Part shown: piece by piece, positions 1 through 7,566 of the stretch
Layout of the letters: the number at the start of each line of letters is the position of its first letter
How positions within the stretch are numbered: position 1 is the first letter of the stretch
NCBI GenBank assembly: GCA_964393895.1
Contig: CAYMWP010000089.1
Coordinates: 1-19,440 of the forward strand
Direction of reading: 5' to 3'
Source of the DNA: B4-G1 sp964393895
Lineage (GTDB): Bacteria; Chloroflexota; Anaerolineae; B4-G1
DNA length: 19,440 nucleotides
Notes under the pieces: model-generated
The model's input: only the letters and a program-made list of their open reading frames with translations
Told to the model about the DNA's origin: nothing
The model's database searches: none
Position numbers and translations under genes: made by a program

Positions 1-16
1 GTGCGCCAGAGCTTTT
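1..16 (-). repeat. 16-bp direct copy of kinase 3' coding sequence
   Basis: GTGCGCCAGAGCTTTT at the window edge is identical to 194-209, which lies inside the kinase gene and encodes the residues KALAHV of its last receiver domain on the minus strand. The identity stops at base 17 (g here, a at 210) and may continue to the left beyond the window. A chance 16-mer match within 200 bp is very unlikely. It is either a leftover of a duplicated kinase end, the tail of a paralogous receiver gene, or a duplication produced when the intervening 177 bp were inserted. The sequence left of the window would decide. Confidence 0.6.
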
Positions 17-93
17 GTTCGTAGTTAGCCACGAAGCATCGCGGAGTGGCGTCCGAGACGGCACTCCATTTCATTCCGTGCCTTACTACGAAC
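17..93. repeat. 77-bp imperfect palindrome with GTTCGTAGT/ACTACGAAC ends
   Basis: GTTCGTAGT (17-25) is the exact reverse complement of ACTACGAAC (85-93). An inner stem GGAGTG (43-48)/CACTCC (62-67) and CGTC (50-53)/GACG (57-60) shares the same symmetry axis at base 55, and intermediate bases 30-33/77-80 also pair. It is therefore a single large hairpin or cruciform-forming unit, not separate small ones. It has no coding capacity. It looks like a non-autonomous interspersed repeat; only one copy is in this window, so its repeat status genome-wide is inferred. Confidence 0.65.
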
Positions 94-113
94 ATTTACC
101 ATCGCCAAGTGCG

Positions 114-136
114 AAAAACAGCCGCTTTCTTGCTGT
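114..136 (-). terminator. weak intrinsic terminator candidate after the kinase
   Basis: Read on the minus strand, ACAGC, a 9-nt loop and GCTGT are followed directly by five T residues, 13-35 bases beyond the kinase stop codon. The stem has only 5 bp, so the terminator is weak. The larger hairpin at 138-160 just upstream on the same transcript may add to it. Confidence 0.4.
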
Positions 137-137
137 A

Positions 138-160
138 GCACGGGCACTTTATGCCCGTGC
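138..160. repeat. hairpin with CTTTA loop at kinase stop codon
   Basis: Perfect 8-bp arms GCACGGGC (138-145) and GCCCGTGC (153-160) enclose the 7-nt loop ACTTTAT. The kinase stop codon (149-151 on the minus strand) lies in the loop and the last three codons lie in one arm. The arm and loop pattern resembles the hairpins at 11495-11518 and 11633-11655, which suggests a common family. Confidence 0.65.
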
Positions 161-3100
161 GGGCCGCTCCTCATCCAACGCCCGGCGGATCACGTGCGCC
201 AGAGCTTTTATCTCAAAGGGCTTGTGGATCACATCCAGAAAGCCGGCCGCCCTCAGATCTTCCCCGACTTCATCTGCCGCGTAGCCGGTGATAGCCAGCG
301 CCTTTAGGTGGGGATTCATCCTCCTCAGTTCCCGCACCAACGGTTTGCCCCCCATCTCTGGCATCACCACGTCGGTGATCACCAAATCCACCTCGCCTCG
401 CTCCTCGTACGCCGCCAACGCCTCGCGTCCGTCCGTTGCCGTCAGCACCCGGTAGCCCAGCGATTCCAGCAGATCCCGGCCCGCCCTGAGCAACAGTTCG
501 TTGTCCTCCACCAGCAACAGCGTTTCCCCCTGACCCTGTGGCATGGTCGAGGCTCGTACCTCCGCGCCCTCTTTTTTCACCGCAGAGACCGGTAGATAGA
601 TGCGGAAGGTGGTTCCCTTTCCCAGTTCCGTCTCCACACCGATGTAGCCTCCGTGCTGGCGGACGATGCCGTACACCTGGGCCAGTCCCAGCCCTGTCCC
701 TTTCCCCACCTCCTTGGTGGTAAAGAACGGCTCGAACAGATGGGCGCGCACCTCGTCCGTCATTCCCGTTCCTGTGTCCGAGACGGCCAGGCAGACCCAC
801 ACGCCGGGCCTCATATCCGCCACCGGCGGCGCCTCTCCAGGCTTGCTCTCCACTCTGGATAGTGTGAAGCGCAACTCTCCGCCCCCCGGCATAGCGTCGC
901 GGGCGTTGAGCGCCAGGTTGGTCAACACCTGCTGCACCCGGCCAGGGTCGGCCTCCACCGTGAACGGGCCAGCGGGCTCTCCCGGCTCCACCTCCAGCGC
1001 CAGGTGGACGTTCTCCGGGATGGTGCGCCGCAGCACGTCGAGCACCTCCCCGGTGAAGGAGGCCAGGTCCAGCGGCCGGCGTTCGATCATGGCGCGGCTG
1101 CTGAAATCGAGGATCTGCTGCACCAAGTCGGCCGCCTTGTGCGATTCGGAGACAATAGTCTCCAGTTTCCGCACCAGACCCGGCGCCAGATTGGGCTGGC
1201 GCAAGCCCATCTGAGCGTAGAGGATGATGGTGGTCAGCAGATTGCGAAAGTCGTGGGCGATGCCGGCGGCCAGTTGACCCACGGCGGCCAACTGCTCCTG
1301 CCGCCGCAGTTGCTCCTCTATCCGCTTGCGCTCGGTGATGTCTAAACCCGTCCCGACCAGCCTGACGGGCCTGCCCGATTCATCCCTGTCCAGCCCGCCT
1401 TGAGCGTGCAGGACCCGGACTTGGCCATCGGTACGCACGATCCGAAACTCCATATCGTACGGCGCCGCGCCCGCGATAGCATCGTTGAGAACGGAAATCA
1501 CGCGCTCCCTATCGTCTGCATAGACATGCTGGGCGAATTCCTCCATAGTGATGGAGCCCGCATAACTGTCCTCGTATTTGTAGATCCGAATCATCTCCTC
1601 GGACACAGTAAACTCGTTGGTTTCGAGATCCAAAGCCCAGCTCCCAAGATGGGCAACCTGTTGAGCCTGTCTCAGATCTCTTTCGCTCTCCCGCAGGGCG
1701 CGCGTAGCCTGCAACGCCCCAGCCAACGCCTTGCGTTGGCCCTCCTCTGCTTGCCAGCGCTCGGTAAAATCCTCCACGACGCCGACCATGCGATAAGTTT
1801 CGCCATCATCGTCCTGGATCGGAAAGACGCGGTCCCTTACCCAGCGTATGGAGCCATCCGGCCACACGATCCGGTACTCGTTTTCGGTGGGCTGCCCTCG
1901 CATCTGCTTCTCAAAGGCCGCGGCCACACGCTGGCGGTCCTCCGGATAGACGTTCCTCATCCAGGCCTCAGGCTCGGTATAAGCATCCTCGATCGACTGG
2001 CCCCATAATTGTTCGTAGATAGGGGAGACGTATATCAACTCGCCGCTCTCGAGGTCCCTCATCCAAAAGACGTCGCGGGTGTTTTCCGCCATCTGCCGGA
2101 ATCTCTCCTCGCTCTCCCGCAGGGCGCGCGTCGCCTGCAACGCCTCAGCCAGAGCTTTTTCCCTGGCCGCCAGGGCCTGGCGTTGCCCCTCCTCGGCCCG
2201 CTTGCGCTCGGCGATCTCTCGCTGGGCCGCCTCGTACAACCGGGCGTTCTCGATGGCGACCGCGGCCTGGGCGGCAAAGGCCTCGGCCAGCAGGACGTGC
2301 TCCTGGGTGTAGAATCCCGGTACGGTCTTGTCGAGAGCGATCATGCCGATCAACCGCTCCCCCACCAGCATCGGTACCCCTAACCAGGAGCGGATGCTGG
2401 CCGGGGCGTGGGGCTCGTGGCGGAACTCTTCGTACACGGCCGGCCCATCCTCCACGATGAAAGAGGCCCTGCGGCGCACCACCTCGCTGTTGGGATTATC
2501 CTCACCCACAGTGAAGGAAAGGCCCACGATCTCGGACAAGTTGGGGAAGCCGTGTCCTCCCACGATCTCCATCCGTTCTCCATCGAGCAACTGGACCGAG
2601 GCGGTGTCGTAGGGCACCACGTGCTGCAACTGCACCAGGATGTGCTCAATCACCGTGTCCCGCTCCAGGACGGTGGTCATGGCCAGGGCCGCCCCCCTCA
2701 ACGCCTCCTGCTCCAACGCTCGCCGCTGGGTCTCTTCGTACAGCCGGGCATTGCGGATGGCAATGGCGGCCTGGGTGGCGAGCAGGCTCAGTAGCTCGGC
2801 GTCGGCAGGCAAGAAGATACGCGAGGCTTCTCCCTCGACGGTCAGCACCCCCAGGAAATCGTCTCCCCAGTAAACGGGCGCGCCCACCACGGCGGCGACG
2901 GGGAGTCCCTTATACTGGGACGCCCGCCCCTCCCAGGTTTGATAGTCCTTCACGATCAGCGGCTCCCCGGTCTCCCAGACCCGGCCGGAAAGGCCCTCGC
3001 CGCGCTGGAGGATGCTGCCCAGGGGCACCGGCTCCCGGCCAACGGTGGTGGCGAACTCTAGCGCGTCCTGCTCCGGGCGGTAGAGGTAGAGGCCGCCTCC

Positions 3101-5569
3101 CACCCCATCCAGCAACTCGACCGCCTGCGAAGCGATGGAATGAAGCAGCGCATCCAGGTCCAGTTGGGCCGCGATATCTAGCTCCACCTGGCGCAGGGCC
3201 TCCAACTGGGCCACGCGCCGGTGGATATCCTCGTACAGCCGGGCGTTCTCCACGGCGATGGCGGCGTGGTTGGCAAACAGGGTCAGCAATTCCAGGTCCG
3301 CCTCCGAAAAGCGGCGGCTCTCCACGCCGTGCAGCACGTGGAGCACGCCGGTCACCTGGCCCCGCCAGATCATCGGCGCGCTGAGCACGGCAGTGAAAGG
3401 CCGCTCCTCCTCGTAGTCTGCAGCCCGGCCGGGCCAGGTGCGATAGTCGTCAATGATCAGCGGTTCTCCCGTCTCGGCCACGGCGCCGGCCGCCCCCTCG
3501 CCGTACTCGAGCACCGTCCCGGTATAGTCGGCGGGGGTGTTGTAGCTGACCACGCAGCGCGCTTCCCTGCGCTCGGGGTCGCACAGGTACATCCCGCCGC
3601 CCGGAGCGCCCAGCAATTGGGCCGCCCGCTCGACGATGGTCTCTAGCAATGTGGGCAGATCATGATGGGCGGTGACGTCGAGTGCCGTGGCCTGGAGTGC
3701 GGCCAGCTCTTCCTCCACCCGCTTGCGCTCCGCGATCTCCCGCTGCGCCTCCCCGAACAGGCGCGCGTTCTCGATGGCGATGACCGCAGAGGCAGCCAGC
3801 CGCTCCATCAACGCCAGATCTACCGGCGTGAAGCGCTCTGTCGCCGTGTCCACCACCTCGATCACGCCGATCACACTTCCTTTAAAGCTCAGCGGGACGG
3901 CGAGGATAGAACGCAGCTCCAATCCAGTTGCCTCGTCCACGCCCGCAAAGTAACGACCGTCGGCCCGTGTGTCCGGCACGATCAGGCTTTCGCCTTGGGC
4001 AGCCACCCAGCCGGCCACCCCCGTCCCCGGCGCCAGCCGCCAGCCGCGCACCGTCTCCCCTCCCGGGTCGGTGACCTGCCAGCAGACCAATTCGTCCGTG
4101 GCCGGATCGAGCAACCAGACGGAACAAGCGGCCGCGCCCAGCAGGCGACGCACCTCCTCCAGCACGGTGACGAGTACCTGATCCAGGTCGAGCGTGGAGC
4201 TAAAGGCCTGGTCGGCGCGGTGCAGCAGGGCCAACTCCCGGCTACGGCGCTGCAGCGCTTGCTCCGCCCGCCGGCGCTCGGCCAGTTCCTGCCCGATGGC
4301 TCTGTGCAACTGGGCGTTCTCTAGGGCAGCGGCGGCGTGACCGGCAAAGGCGCGCAGGGCCTCGGCGTCGGCCTGGGAGAAAAAGTCAGGGGTGGCGCTA
4401 TCCACGCTGAGAAAACCGACTATGTCACCGCGCACGACGATGGGCGCGCCGGCGTAGGAGCGCAGCCACGCCAGCTCCGGCGCATCTAGCCAGCCGGGAT
4501 AAGAGGTCGTGTCTGGAATGACCACCGGCTCTACGGCGGCGAGCATGTGCTGCAGACTGCGCACCTCGTCGAGATTGAAAGTGACCGTGGAGACAAACTC
4601 CTCCGCTCCAAAACGCCCGTATCCACGCCAGCGGACGATGCGCACCTGGTCGCCCTCAATGAGCATGACGTTGGCGGCGTCGCTGGGAACGACGCGGCTG
4701 ACCTGTTCCAGGATGCGGTCCAGCACCTGGTCGGGGTCGAGTGTGGCGGTGAGGGCGGCGGTCGCCTCCTCCAGGGCCTGGGCCAGGTCGCACTCCCGGC
4801 GCAGCTCTTGCTCCATCCGCTTGCGCTCGGTGACGTCTACAAAGGCCGACTGTACGGCCGGCGCTCCCCGGTACTCGATGCGGCTGGCGAACATCTCTAG
4901 CCAGCGCACTGTCCCATCCTTCCGGACACCACGGTAGTCGTAGCGGGGAGACGCCTGTTTCCCCTCCAGGCGAGCTAGAAAACGGTTCCAGACGAACTCG
5001 CGGTCCTCGGCGTGCACCAACGCCCTCACCTGCTCCGGTGAGAGGGCCATCAGTTCCTCGACGGTGTAGCCAGAGATCTGGGCAAAGGCGGCGTTGGCAA
5101 AGCGGATGCGAAAATCCTGAACGATGAGGATGCCCTGCAACGATTGCTCGACCAACGCGCGACACTGCTCCTCGTTCTCCCGTAACCGCCGCTCTGCCTG
5201 GTGTCTGTAGAGCGCCGTCTCCACGGTGGAGCGCAGCTCCCGCTCCTCGAAAGGTTTGACGATATAACCAAAGGGCGCGGTGGACTTGGCCCGTTCCAGT
5301 ATCTCGTCGTCGGCGCAGGCGGTGAGATAGACCACCGGAACATCGAAACGGTCGCGCATCTGTCTGGCCGTCTCCACGCCATCCATCTCCCCCTTCAACT
5401 GGACATCCATCAGCGCCAGGTCAGGCCGCGCCGCGGCGACCTTTTCGAGCGCCTCCTGACCGGAACGGAGGATGGCCGGGACAGAGTATCCCAGCTCTTC
5501 CAGTATACGCTGCACGTCCCTGGCGACGCTCACGTCGTCCGCTACGATCAGTATCTTAATCTCGTCCAT
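149..5569 (-). CDS. giant hybrid sensor histidine kinase, REC-PAS-GAF5-PAS2-HisKA-HATPase-REC
   Basis: This 1806-residue hybrid kinase has no predicted membrane segment, so it should sense cytoplasmic signals. Domains in order: receiver 1 (about 4-120; acidic D11/D12, phosphoacceptor D55, T83, K105); PAS (about 128-250); five GAF domains (about 262-424, 445-605, 632-778, 800-945, 960-1112) joined by coiled-coil linkers; two PAS/PAC domains (about 1155-1270, 1300-1413); HisKA with H1439 in AAGIAHDFRN; HATPase_c with N-box N1555, G1 DTGTG and G2 GKGTGLGL; and a C-terminal receiver (about 1681-1803, phosphoacceptor D1733). AGGAG lies 8 nt before the ATG. GAF3 and GAF4 share a DYxTWxGRAxxY motif. 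There is no DNA-binding output domain, so a separate partner (HPt or regulator) is expected outside the window. It is transcribed divergently from the methyltransferase gene, but no functional link is shown. The ligands are unknown. Confidence 0.95.
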   Translation of the reverse strand: MDEIKILIVADDVSVARDVQRILEELGYSVPAILRSGQEALEKVAAARPDLALMDVQLKGEMDGVETARQMRDRFDVPVVYLTACADDEILERAKSTAPFGYIVKPFEERELRSTVETALYRHQAERRLRENEEQCRALVEQSLQGILIVQDFRIRFANAAFAQISGYTVEELMALSPEQVRALVHAEDREFVWNRFLARLEGKQASPRYDYRGVRKDGTVRWLEMFASRIEYRGAPAVQSAFVDVTERKRMEQELRRECDLAQALEEATAALTATLDPDQVLDRILEQVSRVVPSDAANVMLIEGDQVRIVRWRGYGRFGAEEFVSTVTFNLDEVRSLQHMLAAVEPVVIPDTTSYPGWLDAPELAWLRSYAGAPIVVRGDIVGFLSVDSATPDFFSQADAEALRAFAGHAAAALENAQLHRAIGQELAERRRAEQALQRRSRELALLHRADQAFSSTLDLDQVLVTVLEEVRRLLGAAACSVWLLDPATDELVCWQVTDPGGETVRGWRLAPGTGVAGWVAAQGESLIVPDTRADGRYFAGVDEATGLELRSILAVPLSFKGSVIGVIEVVDTATERFTPVDLALMERLAASAVIAIENARLFGEAQREIAERKRVEEELAALQATALDVTAHHDLPTLLETIVERAAQLLGAPGGGMYLCDPERREARCVVSYNTPADYTGTVLEYGEGAAGAVAETGEPLIIDDYRTWPGRAADYEEERPFTAVLSAPMIWRGQVTGVLHVLHGVESRRFSEADLELLTLFANHAAIAVENARLYEDIHRRVAQLEALRQVELDIAAQLDLDALLHSIASQAVELLDGVGGGLYLYRPEQDALEFATTVGREPVPLGSILQRGEGLSGRVWETGEPLIVKDYQTWEGRASQYKGLPVAAVVGAPVYWGDDFLGVLTVEGEASRIFLPADAELLSLLATQAAIAIRNARLYEETQRRALEQEALRGAALAMTTVLERDTVIEHILVQLQHVVPYDTASVQLLDGERMEIVGGHGFPNLSEIVGLSFTVGEDNPNSEVVRRRASFIVEDGPAVYEEFRHEPHAPASIRSWLGVPMLVGERLIGMIALDKTVPGFYTQEHVLLAEAFAAQAAVAIENARLYEAAQREIAERKRAEEGQRQALAAREKALAEALQATRALRESEERFRQMAENTRDVFWMRDLESGELIYVSPIYEQLWGQSIEDAYTEPEAWMRNVYPEDRQRVAAAFEKQMRGQPTENEYRIVWPDGSIRWVRDRVFPIQDDDGETYRMVGVVEDFTERWQAEEGQRKALAGALQATRALRESERDLRQAQQVAHLGSWALDLETNEFTVSEEMIRIYKYEDSYAGSITMEEFAQHVYADDRERVISVLNDAIAGAAPYDMEFRIVRTDGQVRVLHAQGGLDRDESGRPVRLVGTGLDITERKRIEEQLRRQEQLAAVGQLAAGIAHDFRNLLTTIILYAQMGLRQPNLAPGLVRKLETIVSESHKAADLVQQILDFSSRAMIERRPLDLASFTGEVLDVLRRTIPENVHLALEVEPGEPAGPFTVEADPGRVQQVLTNLALNARDAMPGGGELRFTLSRVESKPGEAPPVADMRPGVWVCLAVSDTGTGMTDEVRAHLFEPFFTTKEVGKGTGLGLAQVYGIVRQHGGYIGVETELGKGTTFRIYLPVSAVKKEGAEVRASTMPQGQGETLLLVEDNELLLRAGRDLLESLGYRVLTATDGREALAAYEERGEVDLVITDVVMPEMGGKPLVRELRRMNPHLKALAITGYAADEVGEDLRAAGFLDVIHKPFEIKALAHVIRRALDEERPARA
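1684..2144 (-). repeat. duplicated linker segment inside the kinase gene
   Basis: Bases 1684-1718 and 2110-2144 match at 34 of 35 positions. They encode the linker ALQATRALRESE that precedes PAS2 and again precedes PAS3. Neighbouring linker codons (GQRQALA and GQRKALA) are also shared. This points to recent intragenic duplication or gene conversion of a PAS-plus-linker module. Confidence 0.75.
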
Positions 5570-5632
5570 CCTGCTCGCTCCTGAAATAGGCGCTCTTCGT
5601 ATCCTCTTGATGAATCGAAGGCTGGCTGGTGG

Positions 5633-5692
5633 GAAACCAGGTTTTTGTCGCTCCGCTTACGGCAATCGTAGGTTACACAAAAACCTGGTTTC
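5633..5692. repeat. 60-bp palindrome with 16-bp perfect arms
   Basis: The arms GAAACCAGGTTTTTGT (5633-5648) and ACAAAAACCTGGTTTC (5677-5692) are exact reverse complements. The 28-nt centre can itself fold through TTACG/CGTAG around GCAAT. The element sits in the divergent region about 64 bp upstream of the kinase start codon, so it could be part of the kinase leader or simply an inserted interspersed repeat. It has no T tract of the kind expected for an intrinsic terminator. Confidence 0.75.
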
Positions 5693-5851
5693 TTTCCTCC
5701 ATCGCTCCCAGCACCCGTCCCGGGGGCGGGCTTTGGTCAGAGACCTCACCCAACGATCTCGGCCGGGAGGCCAAGGCCGCCGTCGGTACTCATAACCAGT
5801 ATAACTTGCTTTCTCTCCACGCGCAAGCCGACGCGAAGGCCCTGCCCGCGC
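5693..5851. other. rest of divergent intergenic region, no gene seen
   Basis: Between the palindrome and the rightward promoter I see no convincing reading frame on either strand. A short G+C-rich hairpin (CCCGTC pairing with GGCGGG, about 5714-5730) is present. No protein family or RNA gene is recognisable. Confidence 0.5.
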
Positions 5852-5880
5852 TTGACAAATCGTGCAAACATCACTAAACT
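5852..5880 (+). promoter_or_regulatory. sigma-70-type promoter for the methyltransferase gene
   Basis: A perfect -35 box TTGACA (5852-5857), a 17-bp spacer and a -10 box TAAACT (5875-5880, 4 of 6 to consensus) predict a start near 5887. That would leave a leader of about 81 nt before the ATG at 5968. The region is divergent and no other promoter of this quality was seen there. Confidence 0.65.
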
Positions 5881-5967
5881 CAGAACATCGTTCCATACAA
5901 GCGCCCTCCCGCGCCGTGCGCCAATCAACAAGTCTCAGATCAACGTATCTCGAATCACAGGAGTGTC

Positions 5968-7434
5968 ATGAACAGCGGATTCAAGCCACAATGCGTACCC
6001 CGTTATGGGCTTCTGACCGAGGATCAGATCCAAGAGATTCACCGGGCGAGCCTGGAGATACTAGAGACGGTTGGCGTTCGAGTGTCTCACGAGGAAGCGG
6101 TTCAGCTTCTGAGGGAGGCTGGATGCCGGGTCAAAGATGAGAACATCGTCCGGTTCCCCAACTGGCTGGTCGAAGAATGTATCCACAGCGCCCCTTCCCG
6201 CATCACCATATACGACCGGAGAGGGGAGGAGGCCATGCGGTTGGAGGGACGCAACGTCCACTTTGGGCTGGGAACGGATCTGATCAGCACAGTTGATTTG
6301 GAGACGGGCGAGACCCGACCTTCACGCTTGCAAGACGTGGTCAATGCAGCCACGGTGGCCGACTATTGCGAGGAGGTTGATTTTATCGCCTCCTTCGCTC
6401 TGCCGGGCGACGCGCCGGCCAACTCGATGTACGTCGAGTGCGCCAGGGCGATGCTAGAGCACTCGGTCAAACCGATCTTTTTCACCGCGGCCGGCAGGGA
6501 GGATCTGGCCGTCATCGCCGAGATGGCGGCGGTCGTGGCCGGTGGAAACGCTAGTCTGCGCGAACGACCTTTCCTGATCCACTACTCCGAACCGACGGCC
6601 CCGCTCACCCACTCGCGCGGAGCGGTGAGCAAGCTCTACTTCTGCGCGGAGAAGGGAATCCCCATCTGCTACACCCCCGGCGATATGCTCGGAGCCAGCG
6701 CCCCGGTGACGCTGGCCGGCGGCATCGTGCAGGCCAACGCCGAGGCTCTGAGCGGCATCGTCCTGCACCAGGTCAAGAGCAAGGGAGCGCCCATCATCTC
6801 TGGCTTTGGTATGGTCCCCTTGGATATGAAGACCGGCGTGTTCTCGTATGGCGCGCCCGAGTTTCGATTGACCAACTCGGCCTTTGCCGATATCTTTCAC
6901 TACTATGGAATTCCCATCTGGTCAACCACCGGCAGCGACGCCCACTGCCTCGACGCGCAGGCCGCTATGGAACACGCTTTCGGGATACTGCTGGCCGCGT
7001 TGGACGGGGCCAACCTGATCCACGACGTCGGCTACCTAGGCCAGGGGTTGCTCGGCAACCCTGCCGCGATTGTGATGTGCGACGAGATCATCAGCTACGT
7101 CAAGCGCGTCCTGCGCGGCTTTGACGCCAGCCGCGAGATGATGGCCCTCGACGTGATCCGGGAGGTGGGGCCGGCCGGCAGCTTTTTGACCCAGAGGCAC
7201 ACGGCCGATCACTTCCGGCAGGAGCTTTGGCAGCCCAGGTTCGCAAACCGCGATACGCCCAAGGCGTGGATGGACAAAGGCGGTCAGAGTTATGAGCAAA
7301 TCGTGACTCAGAAAGCTCTCGAGATTCTCGCCACGCACCGGCCGGAGCCCCTGCCGGAAGGTGCGCCACAAAAGATCAACGAAATCGCCAAAGAGGCCGA
7401 GGAAACGCTGGCCGATATGCAGTTTGTGGCATAA
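5968..7434 (+). CDS. trimethylamine methyltransferase (MttB) family protein, non-pyrrolysine
   Basis: The 488-residue protein belongs to the MttB/COG5598 family. Typical members move a methyl group from a methylated amine to a corrinoid protein. Family landmarks visible are the N-terminal YGLLTEDQIQEIHRASLEIL helix, the mid-region SEPTAPLTHSRGAVSKL and the C-terminal barrel part SDAHCLDAQAAMEHAFGILL followed by GANLIHDVGYLGQG. There is no in-frame amber codon, so this is a pyrrolysine-free homologue; known relatives of that type act on glycine betaine, carnitine, proline betaine and similar compounds, so trimethylamine should not be assumed. AGGAG lies 4 nt before the ATG and a good promoter lies at 5852-5880. 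No corrinoid-binding protein or methyltransferase partner is encoded nearby. A second copy of its C-terminal motif persists as a fragment at 8577-8639. Confidence 0.92.
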   Translation: MNSGFKPQCVPRYGLLTEDQIQEIHRASLEILETVGVRVSHEEAVQLLREAGCRVKDENIVRFPNWLVEECIHSAPSRITIYDRRGEEAMRLEGRNVHFGLGTDLISTVDLETGETRPSRLQDVVNAATVADYCEEVDFIASFALPGDAPANSMYVECARAMLEHSVKPIFFTAAGREDLAVIAEMAAVVAGGNASLRERPFLIHYSEPTAPLTHSRGAVSKLYFCAEKGIPICYTPGDMLGASAPVTLAGGIVQANAEALSGIVLHQVKSKGAPIISGFGMVPLDMKTGVFSYGAPEFRLTNSAFADIFHYYGIPIWSTTGSDAHCLDAQAAMEHAFGILLAALDGANLIHDVGYLGQGLLGNPAAIVMCDEIISYVKRVLRGFDASREMMALDVIREVGPAGSFLTQRHTADHFRQELWQPRFANRDTPKAWMDKGGQSYEQIVTQKALEILATHRPEPLPEGAPQKINEIAKEAEETLADMQFVA

Positions 7435-7453
7435 TCTGCCACAGAAACGGATA

Positions 7454-7555
7454 CGAAGGGCAGGCAAACATCACGAGATCTACCTGGGCGATCCGCGCAA
7501 GGTCGCGCCGGAAAAGCTCAGAACCGTGCTGCGCCAGCCTATCAGGAAGGCATAG
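7454..7555 (+). pseudogene. C-terminal remnant of a GyrI-like domain protein
   Basis: Directly after the methyltransferase gene one frame reads RRAGKHHEIYLGDP, then RKVAPEKLRTVLRQPIRKA and a stop (TAG, 7553-7555). From memory this closely matches the conserved C-terminus of GyrI-like (SAV2923/COG4832-type) small-molecule-binding proteins, whose members end in HHEIYLSDPRR-APEKLKT-RQPV. The N-terminal part of such a protein (usually about 200 residues) is missing, and the frame runs upstream into the methyltransferase gene in a different phase. It is therefore a decayed or truncated gene. Its stop codon is shared with the ribosome-binding site of the next gene. Confidence 0.75.
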
Positions 7556-7566
7556 GGAGGCGAAGG

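Noticed and set aside
5629..5877. Plus-strand frame of 82 codons in the divergent region
   Set aside because: It crosses the 60-bp palindrome and the promoter, and its translation shows no coding character.
5968..7434. Pyrrolysine-containing trimethylamine methyltransferase
   Set aside because: No in-frame amber codon is present before the natural stop, so this is a pyrrolysine-free homologue.
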